The notes under the pieces: model-generated | Database searches by the model: none | The model's input: the letters and a program-made list of their open reading frames with translations, nothing else | What the model was told of the DNA's origin: nothing | Source of the DNA: JADFQT01 sp965216025 | GTDB lineage: Bacteria > Chloroflexota > Dehalococcoidia > Lucifugimonadales > UBA3495 | Length of the DNA: 64,000 nucleotides | Reading direction: 5' to 3' | NCBI GenBank assembly: GCA_965216025.1 | Contig: CBDCEX010000015.1 | Span: 62,001 to 126,000, forward strand | Shown here: positions 41,435-50,281 of the stretch, in pieces | Numbering within the stretch: the first letter of the stretch is position 1 | How the letters are laid out: each line of letters opens with the position of its first letter | Made by a program: the position numbers and the translations under genes

Positions 41435-43687
41435 ATGACGCCAGGCCTGGAAGTGCTGCAGGGACTGAATCCGCCTCAAAGGGAGGCCGTGGAAAACATT
41501 CAGGGTCCTTTGCTCATCGTCGCCGGGCCGGGCAGCGGCAAAACCCGGGTCATCACCCACCGGATCGCCTACCTGGTACGGGTCTGCGGCGTCAGCCCCT
41601 ACCGCATAGCCGCGGTTACCTTCACCAACAAGGCGGCTCGGGAGATGCGGGACCGGCTGCAACGTCTGGTCGGGGGCAGCAGCAACTCCCTCACCGTGGG
41701 CACCTTTCACTCCTTCTGCGCCCTGATGCTCCGGCGAGACGGGGCGCCGATTGGCCTGGATCCCCACTACTCGATCTACGATTCCGACGACCAACTGGCG
41801 CTGATTAAAAGGTCCATGGAGTTGGTCGAGCTGGACCCCAAGCGGTACCATCCCCGGTCGGTCCAGAGCGTTATCTCCAAAGCGAAAAGCGTGCTCATGG
41901 ATTCCGGGGCTCTGGCCCAGCGTCGAGAAAATTACTTCGAAGAAGTCTGTGCCCGGGTTTACCACCATTATGAGGAGCTGCTGAGCCGAAACAACGCGGT
42001 GGATTTCGACGACCTGCTGTTGAAGGCCGTCCAGCTGCTTCAGGAATCCCAGGAGGTGCGGGAGCGCTATCAGCAGCGCTACCAGTACCTGATGGTGGAC
42101 GAGTTCCAGGACACCAACGTGGCCCAGTATCGTCTGGCTCGCCTGCTTACCGGAGAGGAGCAGAACATCTGCGTGGTAGGAGACCCGGACCAGTCGATTT
42201 ACTCCTGGCGTAACGCCGACATCCGCAACATTCTCAGCTTTCAGCAGGATTATCCCCAGGCCAAGACCATCACCCTGGAGCAGAACTACCGCTCCACCGG
42301 AACCATCCTGGAGGCGGCCAAGAGTCTAATAACGGCCAACGGCCTGCGGCTGCAAAAGGACTTGTTCACCGAGAACGAGTCGGGAGCGCCGGTAACGGTT
42401 CACGAGGCCTACGACGAGCAGGAAGAAGCCGGATTCGTAATCAGCCAGATAAGCCAACTGGTCCGCGAAAATGGGCACAAGCCGGGCGACTGCGCCATCA
42501 TGTACCGAGTCAATGCCCAGTCCCGGGCGCTGGAAGAGGCCTGCCTCCACCAGGGCATGCAATACCGGCTGGTGGGGGGAATACGGTTTTACCACCGCCG
42601 CGAGGTCAAAGACCTGATGGCCTACCTCCACCTGCTGCACAACCCCCAGGATGAGGTGAACCTGACCCGTGTGATCAACGTGCCTCCCCGGGGTATCGGC
42701 GCCAAATCCATGCAGGAGCTGGTTCGCTGGTCCCAGCGGGAGAACATCTCGCTATATGCCGCCATGCAGCGCATCGCCCAGGCGCGGCAGCAGGGCGAGC
42801 CATGCCCGGCTCCCCTGCCCAGCCGGGCCGCCAGCTCCATCGCCAATTTTTGCGACATCGTTGAGAGGCTGCTGGAGCAGTCCACCCAGCTTCCGGTGGT
42901 GGAACTTATCGACCAGGTCCTGGAGGACAGCGGGCTGCGTCACCACATCCAGAGCAGCGACGACCAACCGGAGGAGCGCTGGGAAAACATTCTGGAGCTG
43001 CGCGAGACGGCCCGGGAGTTCAACGCCGAGCAACCTCCCGATGGGCTGGGTACCCTGCTGGAGCGTCTGTCCCTGGTGGCCGACGTGGACAACTACGAGG
43101 ACTCGGAAAATTCCATTACACTGATAACCCTGCATCAAGCCAAGGGGCTGGAATTCCCGGTGGTGTTCATCGTAGGGATGGAGGAGGGACTGCTGCCCCA
43201 CAGCCGATCCATGGATAGTGAAACGGAGCTGGAAGAGGAGCGCCGGCTGTGTTACGTGGGGTTCACCCGGGCCGAGCGGCGCCTTTACCTGCTGCGCGCC
43301 TTTCGGCGGGGGTTTATGGGCAGCAGCGGCCCGACCATGGCATCCCGTTTCCTCCGGGAGCTGCCCGAACACCTGATCGCCGCCGCCTCTCGCCGGGTTC
43401 CGTCCTCGGCCGCTCCGATACCGAACACATCTGGGAGCTACGGCCCCGGCTATGCTTCCTCCGGGGCTGCCGCTTGGCCCTCGGATAAAAGCACTAAAAC
43501 CCCGTCGGCTCCGCGAATTTATTTGCAGACCGGCGACCTGGTGCGCCATTCCACTTTTGGAGAAGGGGTGGTCATGGAATGCACGCCGTCCAGCGACGAC
43601 CACGAGGTTACGGTTCAGTTCTCCGAGGTAGTTGGTGTGAAGAAATTACTATTGAGCTTTGCGCCGCTGGAGAAGCTGGAGGGTTAG
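41435..43687 (+). CDS. pcrA: UvrD/PcrA-type DNA helicase
   Basis: A 750-residue superfamily 1A 3'-5' helicase for repair and replication-fork maintenance. All motifs are present: Q-motif LNPPQREAVENIQGPLLIVA, Walker A GPGSGKTRVITHRIAYL, Ia FTNKAAREMRDRL, Walker B MVDEFQDTNVAQ, III GDPDQSIYSWRNADI, IV LEQNYRST, V ITLHQAKGLEFPVVF and VI YVGFTRAERRLYL. The C-terminus ends in a Tudor-like segment, GDLVRHSTFGEGVVMECTPS, as in PcrA. The ATG is probably leaderless. Whether it is pcrA or uvrD cannot be settled; the symbol follows the C-terminal domain. Confidence 0.95.
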   Translation: MTPGLEVLQGLNPPQREAVENIQGPLLIVAGPGSGKTRVITHRIAYLVRVCGVSPYRIAAVTFTNKAAREMRDRLQRLVGGSSNSLTVGTFHSFCALMLRRDGAPIGLDPHYSIYDSDDQLALIKRSMELVELDPKRYHPRSVQSVISKAKSVLMDSGALAQRRENYFEEVCARVYHHYEELLSRNNAVDFDDLLLKAVQLLQESQEVRERYQQRYQYLMVDEFQDTNVAQYRLARLLTGEEQNICVVGDPDQSIYSWRNADIRNILSFQQDYPQAKTITLEQNYRSTGTILEAAKSLITANGLRLQKDLFTENESGAPVTVHEAYDEQEEAGFVISQISQLVRENGHKPGDCAIMYRVNAQSRALEEACLHQGMQYRLVGGIRFYHRREVKDLMAYLHLLHNPQDEVNLTRVINVPPRGIGAKSMQELVRWSQRENISLYAAMQRIAQARQQGEPCPAPLPSRAASSIANFCDIVERLLEQSTQLPVVELIDQVLEDSGLRHHIQSSDDQPEERWENILELRETAREFNAEQPPDGLGTLLERLSLVADVDNYEDSENSITLITLHQAKGLEFPVVFIVGMEEGLLPHSRSMDSETELEEERRLCYVGFTRAERRLYLLRAFRRGFMGSSGPTMASRFLRELPEHLIAAASRRVPSSAAPIPNTSGSYGPGYASSGAAAWPSDKSTKTPSAPRIYLQTGDLVRHSTFGEGVVMECTPSSDDHEVTVQFSEVVGVKKLLLSFAPLEKLEG

Positions 43688-43715
43688 GCTTGGGCCGGCT
43701 CCAGCTACCAGCTGA

Positions 43716-44972
43716 TCAGGTTCCAACCCCGGTAAAGGGTACGCATTTTTGGTCCAGAACCACTTGCTGGTCCGAAACCACCTCCACCCAGTAGATTTCC
43801 CCTTCCACCAGCTCCAGCAGGTCTACGTTCTTTTTAAAGATGGGCCGGGGATCGTAGAAGGACCATTCCTTTAACTCTCGGTCAAAATGAAAAACCCGCA
43901 CCAGGGTATCCCCCATAGGCCGCAGAGCCCAAATCAGGTCTATTGCGCGGGACGGCTCGGTAGCCGCCGGTGGGGGCCCGGCGGTGGATACTCCGGAGCC
44001 GACCTCGGCTCCAACGACGGTAAAGGCCGCCGAGTACCGGTCATCACCCACCTCCGCGGTGAATCCATAGAGTCCATCCTCCAGCAGGGGTACCACAAAG
44101 GTGGCGGTAAAGCTCCCCTCCGCATCGGTGTAAACGTTGGCGGTGGGTCGCATTTTCAGGTTGCCCAGCGTCAGCAGGCCGACGGCGGCGTGGGCCGTGA
44201 GCTTGCTGCCGCTGACGGTAATTTCCGCCTCCGGCGCACCACTGGCCGGACTGAGAGAGAGGACCGCGTCATCCACTGAATGCTTGGCCTCGACCTTGGT
44301 GGGCGTGCCGGCGATGGTGGCGGTCACCAGATTTTCCTTGGAGCCGGGCGGAGCGTCCCGGGGCACCACGAAGAGGACGTCGAAGTTCCCCGAAGAATCC
44401 GGTATGGCCGTGACCACCCGCTTGACCTTGAGGTTGGGCAGCGTGTATTCGATACTAACGCGCGCAGGGGCATCGGAGCCCAGCCTGGTACTGTATTTCG
44501 GATAATTGGTGCCGGTGGCGGGGGCCAGGGTGCCTGTGGGCTCGGGAATGGTCAGGGTGACCGAGGCTTGCTTACCGTCGCTGTCGGTTAGCAGAACTGT
44601 TTGAGGACCCGGAGCCAAGTAAGGAGAGGTGACCGGAATCATCAATGTGGCGAAGAACTGCCCGGCGCTGTCCACCGCCACCAGGCTGCCGGAGCTGATC
44701 TTGTCAGCGCCCACCGCGGTGCCTCCAACGGTTATCGAACTGATGCTAGCCGTGCCGCTGGTGGAGAAATTGGTGCCGGTAAGGGTTACGGCTTGATTGG
44801 CCAAGGCGGAAGCAGGGGAAAGCACCAGCGCCGGCGCAGTGGCCTCGGCTACCGGAGCCGCCTCCGTTTGGGAGGGCTGCAGCCCAAACATCTGCAGGCC
44901 GAAGATGGCCGCCAGTCCCAGCAGGACTAGCAGCAACCTGAGGTGACGATGCGGAGAGGTTCGTACGAGCAT
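43716..44972 (-). CDS. Secreted IPT/TIG-domain protein
   Basis: A 418-residue exported protein. Residues 1-38 form a basic N-terminus and hydrophobic signal segment (LRLLLVLLGLAAIFGLQMFG). Three immunoglobulin-like IPT/TIG repeats follow: LVLSPASALANQAVTLTGTN, LAPATGTNYPKYSTRLGSDA (diverged) and LSLSPASGAPEAEITVSGSK. The C-terminal 75 residues (DLIWALRPMGDTLVRVFHFD, VDLLELVEGEIYWVEVV) form a separate domain often found at the end of Chloroflexota surface proteins. It is probably cell-surface; no sorting or anchor motif is seen. Confidence 0.8.
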   Translation of the reverse strand: MLVRTSPHRHLRLLLVLLGLAAIFGLQMFGLQPSQTEAAPVAEATAPALVLSPASALANQAVTLTGTNFSTSGTASISSITVGGTAVGADKISSGSLVAVDSAGQFFATLMIPVTSPYLAPGPQTVLLTDSDGKQASVTLTIPEPTGTLAPATGTNYPKYSTRLGSDAPARVSIEYTLPNLKVKRVVTAIPDSSGNFDVLFVVPRDAPPGSKENLVTATIAGTPTKVEAKHSVDDAVLSLSPASGAPEAEITVSGSKLTAHAAVGLLTLGNLKMRPTANVYTDAEGSFTATFVVPLLEDGLYGFTAEVGDDRYSAAFTVVGAEVGSGVSTAGPPPAATEPSRAIDLIWALRPMGDTLVRVFHFDRELKEWSFYDPRPIFKKNVDLLELVEGEIYWVEVVSDQQVVLDQKCVPFTGVGT

Positions 44973-45234
44973 AGCGCAGGTCCCCGGCGAGCTAAGTTAT
45001 ATCAGGACGCGATGCCTATCCGCCGATTGATCTCCCGGTCGATCTCCCGGCCCTCCTTTATTTCTAACCAAGCTGTTAACAAGGTAAAAGAGTGCAATCA
45101 CCCCGATGAGAAAGGCCGGGCTCCTGCGGCGCTGAGGAGAAGCGGTTAGCGAGGGGAGGGCGTGTAAGGAATGCGGGTAAGGCATGAAGGTAAAGCGATG
45201 GAAGTGGGTTCAGCACGGGCTCCCCAGGCAGGTG
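44973..45234. other. Gene-free stretch before ISAs1
   Basis: It contains the local repeat GATCTCCCGGTCGATCTCCCGG near 45028-45050 and otherwise no reading frame, promoter or known element that I can support. Confidence 0.5.
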
Positions 45235-46511
45235 TAGGGCCTTTTCATTTTCTCAAAATAGTATAAAATTATTACCAGTTTAAGCGGGAGGGGAGGATGA
45301 TGACTTTGAGAGAAACGCTGGATTTGGTGCCTGACTTCCGGAGTAGCCAAGGGCGACGCCACTCTTTGGGGGCGATCCTGGCCTTGGCCACCTGTGCCAT
45401 GCTGTGCGGCGCCCGCAGCTTATACGCCATAGCTCAATGGGGGCGGGACCAAGGGGGTGCTACGGCGCAGCTTTTGGGGTTCAGCCAGGAGAAGACACCC
45501 TGCGTGGCCACCCTCCACCGGGTGTTCAAGGGCCTGGACGTGGCGGCCTTTGAGGCAGAAGTCGGCAACTGGCTGGCAAATAGCGGGGTAGAGGCGGATG
45601 ACCCCCTGTCCCTGGACGGGAAAACCTTGCGAGGGGTCCACGGCCAAGAGATACCCGGGGTCCATCTGGTGTCGGCCTACGCTAGCCGCGCTGGGGCAGT
45701 GCTGGCGCAGGTAGCTGCGCCGGGCAAAGGGGAAGAATTGGCGGCGGTCAAAGAAGTATTGGGCCAGGTCTCCCTGAAGGGTCGGGTAGTAGTGGCTGAT
45801 GCCTTACTGACCCAACGGAAAGTCTGTGAGCAGATTGTGGCAGGCGGCGGAGAGTATCTGCTGCCAGTTAAAGAGAATCAGCCCACCTTGCGCCGAGACC
45901 TGGAGGTGGCTTTTTCCCCTGCTAGGAACTGAGAGGGCTGGTGGGCCAACCGTACCTCCCTGGCTGGTAGCGGAGTGGCGAGCACGCGGGGCCAAGCTGA
46001 CGGTCTGGGCCGATGCTCCAGTAAAGCGGCGTCATGGGCGGCTGGAGCGGCGAGAGTTGTGGGCCTTGGCCGACCCAGAGCTAAATGGCTACGTGGGCAG
46101 CGCTGGGACGGTCGGGGAAGCGTGGCCGCATCTGCAACAGGTGTGTCGGCTAGAGCGCCAGCGGGTCGTGAAGGGCAAGAAACAGGTGGCTGTGAGCTAT
46201 GCAATTAGCAGTCTCCCAGCCACTGATGCCGATGCCAGGCGATTGTTGAGCCTTTCCCGTGGGCACTGGGGCATCGAGAACCGCCTCCACTGGGTACGGG
46301 ATGTGACCTTCGACGAGGACCGCTCTCAGGTGCGCACTGGGGCCGCCCCACAGGTTCTGGCGGGCCTGCGGAACCTGGTCATCAGCTTGGTACGTCGGGC
46401 TGGGCATTCCAACGTAGCCGCTGCCCTACGCCGCCACAATGCCCATCTCAGCGAAGCTTTCGACATGATGGGCTTTACCTACCAGGCAGGAGAATGAAAA
46501 GACCCTGGGCT
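45235..46511 (+). mobile_element. ISAs1-family insertion sequence
   Basis: The left end AGGGCCTTTTCATTTTCTC (45236-45254) matches, inverted, the right end AGGAGAATGAAAAGACCCT (46488-46506). A 10-base direct repeat CAGGCAGGTG (45225-45234 and 46512-46521) is a good target duplication, although it places a few extra bases at the right end. A promoter-like TATAAAAT precedes the transposase. The transposase is frameshifted. A 35-base piece of this right end recurs, reversed, at 55288. Confidence 0.85.
45297..46497 (+). pseudogene. ISAs1-family transposase, frameshifted
   Basis: The first 211 codons (MTLRETLDLVPDFRSSQGRR, LSLDGKTLRGVHGQEIPGVH, VVVADALLTQRKVCEQIV, GEYLLPVKENQPTLRRDLE) stop at 45930-45932. 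The rest is one frame further on (ELWALADPELNGYVGSAG, VSYAISSLPATDADARRLL, RGHWGIENRLHWVRDVTFDE) and ends at 46497. A single +1 (or -2) shift near 45905-45932 separates them. ISAs1 elements normally have one frame, so this copy is probably inactive. The conserved DGKTLRG and YREMT-like HWGIENRLHW blocks are intact. Confidence 0.85.
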
Positions 46512-46532
46512 CAGGCAGGTGGAGGATAAGTT

Positions 46533-46922
46533 GCGTACCTCAGGGGAGAGATGATAACCGCGATTTTCTGTTGGAGGTGCCCTTTTGAAGGCCGCTGTTT
46601 TGTACGAGACCAAACAACCGCTGGTTTTGGAGGATGTGGATCTGGACGAACCCAAGGCCGGCGAGGTGCTGGTGAAGGTTGGCGCGGCGGGTATTTGCCG
46701 TAGCGACCGCCACTTTATGCACGGCGAGCGTACCTCAGGGGAGAGATGATAACCGCGATTTTCTGTTGGAGGTGCCCTTTTGAAGGCCGCTGTTTTGTAC
46801 GAGACCAAACAACCGCTGGTTTTGGAGGATGTGGATCTGGACGAACCCAAGGCCGGCGAGGTGCTGGTGAAGGTTGGCGCGGCGGGTATTTGCCGTAGCG
46901 ACCGCCACTTTATGCACGGCGA
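46533..46922. repeat. Perfect 195-bp tandem duplication
   Basis: Units 46533-46727 and 46728-46922 are identical as far as I can read. Each holds a leader, a GGAGG ribosome site and the first 46 codons of the alcohol dehydrogenase gene. The duplication begins 12 bases after the ISAs1 target repeat. Confidence 0.95.
46585..46749 (+). pseudogene. Truncated 5' copy of the alcohol dehydrogenase gene
   Basis: From TTG 46585 the first 46 codons equal those of the full gene (KAAVLYETKQPLVLEDVDLD, ICRSDRHFMHGE). The frame then reads into the second leader (RTSGER) and stops at TGA 46747. It keeps its own ribosome site, so a 54-residue peptide could be made, but only the second copy gives a full enzyme. 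Confidence 0.85.
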
Positions 46923-47874
46923 CGCCCGAATCAATCTGCCCGCCATACTGGGCCATGAGGGCGCGGGAACCGTGGATCGGGTGGGTCCGGGGGTATCCCT
47001 GACCAAACCGGGCGACCAGGTAATCCTCTCCTTCGTACCGGCCTGCGGACGCTGCAAATCGTGCCTGGCGGGCTATTCCAACCTGTGCGACCTGCACATG
47101 GCCACCGGACCTTTCATGCTGGACGGCACCTGCCGGCTGCACAAAAACGGGCAGGACATCCACCACATGGGCAAGGTCGCCTGTTTTGCCGAGTACGCCG
47201 TCGTGCCCGAGACCGGCTGCATCCCGGTTTCTGCCGATCTGCCCATGGATATAGCGGCGATGATCGGCTGCTGTGTGCCCACCGGCGTGGGCGCCGCCGT
47301 CTACAGCGCGCAGGTCCAGCCCGGCAGCACCGTGGCGGTGGTGGGCTGTGGCGGGGTGGGTCTCAACGTCATCATGGGCGCCAAACTGCTTAATGCCGCC
47401 CAGATCATTGCGGTGGATATTCGAGAGAGCCAGCTGGAATTCGCCATGAAGTTCGGAGCCACCCATTCGGTAAACGCCTCCGACCGGGACCCGGTCGCCC
47501 AGGTCAAGGAGCTGACCGGCGGCCGGGGGGCGGACTACACCTTCGAGGTGTTCGGGTCGGCCGAGACGATCAAAGCCGCCTACGATATGTCTGCGAAAAG
47601 GGGCACGGTGACCGTGGTGGGCATCGCCCCCATGGACACCGAGGCGGCGATCAACGCGGTGGACCTGGTACGCAACGAAAAGACGATCCGGGGCACCTAC
47701 TACGGGTCGGCCCGCTCCCGCAACGACATGCCGGCCATGGTGGATCTCTACCTCTCCGGCAAGCTTAACCTGGACGACTTGGTGGTGCGCCACTACGGCT
47801 TGGATCAGATTAACCAGGCCTACGATGACATGGACCAGGGCGAAGTGGGCCGGGGCGCGATTGTTTTCGACTAG
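46780..47874 (+). CDS. Zinc-dependent alcohol dehydrogenase (MDR family)
   Basis: A 364-residue medium-chain dehydrogenase. Catalytic zinc ligands are in GICRSDRHFMHGD and ILGHEGAGTVDRVGPGV; the structural zinc site is CGRCKSCLAGYSNLC. The Rossmann loop VAVVGCGGVGLNVIMGAKLL and the acidic end of the next strand in IIAVDIRES favour NAD. GADYTFEVFGSAETIKAAY and DMDQGEVGRGAIVF close the fold. It resembles the S-(hydroxymethyl)mycothiol/aryl-alcohol branch, substrate unknown. TTG start after GGAGG. The 5' end is tandemly duplicated. Confidence 0.92.
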   Translation: MKAAVLYETKQPLVLEDVDLDEPKAGEVLVKVGAAGICRSDRHFMHGDARINLPAILGHEGAGTVDRVGPGVSLTKPGDQVILSFVPACGRCKSCLAGYSNLCDLHMATGPFMLDGTCRLHKNGQDIHHMGKVACFAEYAVVPETGCIPVSADLPMDIAAMIGCCVPTGVGAAVYSAQVQPGSTVAVVGCGGVGLNVIMGAKLLNAAQIIAVDIRESQLEFAMKFGATHSVNASDRDPVAQVKELTGGRGADYTFEVFGSAETIKAAYDMSAKRGTVTVVGIAPMDTEAAINAVDLVRNEKTIRGTYYGSARSRNDMPAMVDLYLSGKLNLDDLVVRHYGLDQINQAYDDMDQGEVGRGAIVFD

Positions 47875-47963
47875 AGCGCCGGCCTATTTCCACGGGCTAA
47901 TTAGCCCGGCAACGGCTGCCGGCGGCCATGAAGCCCGGCGAGAATACCCAAGCCGTCCGGGTT

Positions 47964-48092
47964 ATGGCGCGGCCGCCCCTGGTGTTGGTGATAATGCACT
48001 TCTGCGTTATCCGTAGGGAGGAAACCTACCTGGAAGAGCTGTTCGGACAGGATTGCCGGGATTATAAGGCCAAGGTGCGCCGGTGGCCGTAA
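47964..48092 (+). pseudogene. C-terminal remnant of an isoprenylcysteine methyltransferase-like gene
   Basis: From ATG 47964 a 42-codon frame reads PPLVLVIMHFCVIRREETYL and EELFGQDCRDYKAKVRRWP before TAA. This is the typical C-terminal end of ICMT/PEMT-type membrane methyltransferases: the last hydrophobic helix, then V-I-R-R-E-E, F-G-x-x-Y-x-x-Y and V-R-R-W. No N-terminal part exists upstream. It is a decayed gene end, perhaps cut by the rearrangement that also produced the nearby duplication. Confidence 0.7.
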
Positions 48093-48136
48093 CGGCCCCA
48101 CTAAAGATGTGAAACGAGTGTGAGACAGGCCGCAGC

Positions 48137-48574
48137 ATGATTCCGGTAGAGGTGAAGCTGGTGGAAACCGAGGCGGAGATGGAAGCCGCACTGGCCGTGC
48201 GGATCCGCGTCTTCGTCGGGGAGCAATCCGTTCCAGCCGAGGAGGAACTGGACGATGAAGACGCTACGGCCACTCACGCCATCGCCCGGCACAGCGGGTT
48301 GGTTATCGGAACCGGCAGGCTGCTGATTCGAGAGGAAGGGACCTGTCAAATCGGGCGCATGGCGGTGGACCAGCCCTGGCGGCGCCGGGGAGTGGGCGGC
48401 CAGCTGCTGCTGTATCTGGAGCAGGAGGCCCGCTCCCAGGGAATGAGCCACGCCATGCTCCATGCTCAAGAGTACGTGAAGAGCTTCTACGCCGCCCACG
48501 GTTATCTGGAGCGCGGCGAGGTATTCCTGGAAGCCGGCATCCCCCATATTGAAATGCGGAAAAAGATCCGGTAA
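48137..48574 (+). CDS. GNAT family N-acetyltransferase
   Basis: A 145-residue acetyl-CoA-dependent acetyltransferase. ALAVRIRVFVGEQSVPAEEE and DDEDATATHAIARHSGLVIG resemble the ElaA/YjcF branch. The acetyl-CoA loop is IGRMAVDQPWRRRGVGGQLL at about residue 73, followed by LHAQEYVKSFYAAHGYLERG. Target unknown. It is 12 bases before the MFS gene and probably co-transcribed with it. Confidence 0.9.
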   Translation: MIPVEVKLVETEAEMEAALAVRIRVFVGEQSVPAEEELDDEDATATHAIARHSGLVIGTGRLLIREEGTCQIGRMAVDQPWRRRGVGGQLLLYLEQEARSQGMSHAMLHAQEYVKSFYAAHGYLERGEVFLEAGIPHIEMRKKIR

Positions 48575-48586
48575 GGACCGGCCACT

Positions 48587-49945
48587 TTGATCGTGTCCAC
48601 TCTGGCAGCTATCTTAAACTGGCGCGTCAAAACCCCCTTCTACTACGGGTGGCTGGTGCTGGGGATGGTTGCCTCCGGCTCCTTCGTAGCCACCAGCATC
48701 GCCGGAGTGGTCCTGGGCGGCATCCAATTTTTCATTTTTGCCGATACTGGCTGGAGTCGCACCAGCATCGGCCTGGCCGCGGCCGCTGGCGTCTGGTGCT
48801 CCGGCGTGGTGGCTCCCTTCGCGGGACGCCTAACCGACCGATATGGGCCACGGGGTTTGATGCCTTTCGGCACTATCTTTCTGGGTCTGGCCCTGTTGGG
48901 ACTGGGCTGGTTCCACTCCCTTTGGTACTTCTACCTGGCCACCATCTCGGCACGAGCGATTAGCCAGCCGCTGCTTATTGGAGTGGTACCCCGTACCGTG
49001 GCGGTGAACTTTTTCCAGCGCCGGCGAAACACTGCCCTGGCGCTGACGGGGATGTTCCGGCCAATCAGCGGCGCCATCATCATCCAGATCATATCTGTTT
49101 TCGCGTTGACCTTGGGATGGCGCACCGCCTTCAGCTACTTGGGTTTGCTGAGCCTGGGGCTGACTGTCCCGATGCTGCTGGTCATACGGCGGCGGCCAGA
49201 AGACATTGGACTGCTGCCCGACGGACTCCTACCCAAGGAAACCACTGCGCCTACCCAGGCTGGCAGCCCCTCCCTGATAAGCCAGCCTCCGGGGAACCCA
49301 CCAGGGAACCCGATAGTCCCTCGACCCACCGCCGGTTCCGGACAGGGAGAGGTTAGCTGGACAGCCCGGTCCGCGTTGCGCACCAGGGCCTTTTGGCTGG
49401 TAGCCCTAACCACCCTGCTGAGTGTCACCGGCAGCTCCACCATAGGATTCAGCATGGTGCCTTATCTTCACGAAGAGGCGCATATACCGGTGGCAGCAGC
49501 GGTGGGGGTGCTGAGCTTGACCACCTTCCTCTCCCTGGCCAACCTGGGCTGGGGCTATCTGGCGGATAAAATCACTCCCCGCTGGGCCTTGGTGATAGCA
49601 TATACTGGGGCCGGAGGAGTCGTGTTGTATCTGTTTCTGGTGGGGTCAATCGTTTCAGCCTACACCTTCGGGTTGCTGTGGGGGCTGATTCACAGCTCGT
49701 TGGAGGTCATCATCTACATGGTCCTGGCCCAATATTTCGGCCGGGAATCTTACGGCGCCATAGCCGGAACCCTGCGGCCTTTCGAGGCGGGAGGACTGGG
49801 GTTGGGACAGCTGCTGGGGCCGGTAATTTACGACGTATTGGGCAGCTACGGCAGCATGATCGGCATTGCGGCGGTCCTTCAGTTTGCCGCAGCCCTGCTC
49901 ATATTTATGGCTCGACCTCCGAGCGCTGGGCCTGAGCCTGGCTAA
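48587..49945 (+). CDS. MFS transporter (monocarboxylate/oxalate-like)
   Basis: A 452-residue carrier with about 12 membrane segments and a long central loop (residues about 205-255) rich in proline and glycine. The signature GRLTDRYGPRGLMPFGTIFL between helices 2 and 3 and its second-half counterpart GYLADKITPRWALVIAYTGA mark the major facilitator superfamily. The N-terminal FYYGWLVLGMVASGSFVATS is typical of the oxalate/formate or monocarboxylate group. TTG start 48587. The substrate, likely an organic acid, fits the surrounding catabolic genes. Confidence 0.9.
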   Translation: MIVSTLAAILNWRVKTPFYYGWLVLGMVASGSFVATSIAGVVLGGIQFFIFADTGWSRTSIGLAAAAGVWCSGVVAPFAGRLTDRYGPRGLMPFGTIFLGLALLGLGWFHSLWYFYLATISARAISQPLLIGVVPRTVAVNFFQRRRNTALALTGMFRPISGAIIIQIISVFALTLGWRTAFSYLGLLSLGLTVPMLLVIRRRPEDIGLLPDGLLPKETTAPTQAGSPSLISQPPGNPPGNPIVPRPTAGSGQGEVSWTARSALRTRAFWLVALTTLLSVTGSSTIGFSMVPYLHEEAHIPVAAAVGVLSLTTFLSLANLGWGYLADKITPRWALVIAYTGAGGVVLYLFLVGSIVSAYTFGLLWGLIHSSLEVIIYMVLAQYFGRESYGAIAGTLRPFEAGGLGLGQLLGPVIYDVLGSYGSMIGIAAVLQFAAALLIFMARPPSAGPEPG

Positions 49946-49946
49946 G

Positions 49947-50252
49947 CTACCCGGCGGTCGCGGCTACCGCGTCGATTACCCGAACCTCCATCTTGGCGAT
50001 GTGGCTGGTGGGTGTATCGCCCAGGGCTTGGCGCTCGGGAGAGGCGAAGTATTCGGCCTCTTTGACCGCTATCTCCGCCGCGTCGTTGAAGCGGCGCACC
50101 CAGAGGAACTCGGTCCGGTCGGCGTTGACCCAGGAGTTCTGCACCGGTATGCCCAGGCGTTCGTGCAGGGGCCAGATGTGCTCGTTGAACAGGCTGATCC
50201 AGGAGTCCATCATCCCGCGGTTAATGGTGTAGATGCGTAGCTGATAGACCAT
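49947..50252 (-). CDS. NIPSNAP family protein
   Basis: A 101-residue ferredoxin-fold (dimeric alpha-beta barrel) protein: MVYQLRIYTINRGMMDSWIS, LFNEHIWPLHERLGIPVQNS, FLWVRRFNDAAEIAVKEAEY. The NIPSNAP family has no agreed enzyme activity; in bacteria such genes are often near catabolic operons. It lies 29 bases downstream of the enolase-superfamily gene on the same strand, so the two may be one transcript. Its end nearly touches the convergent MFS gene. Confidence 0.88.
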   Translation of the reverse strand: MVYQLRIYTINRGMMDSWISLFNEHIWPLHERLGIPVQNSWVNADRTEFLWVRRFNDAAEIAVKEAEYFASPERQALGDTPTSHIAKMEVRVIDAVAATAG

Positions 50253-50281
50253 GGGGGTCCTCCGGTTGCGCCAGATTCGGG

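Noticed and set aside
45900..45932. Programmed frameshift in the ISAs1 transposase
   Set aside because: The family normally has one frame, and a +1 shift without a known slip signal is more simply a mutation.
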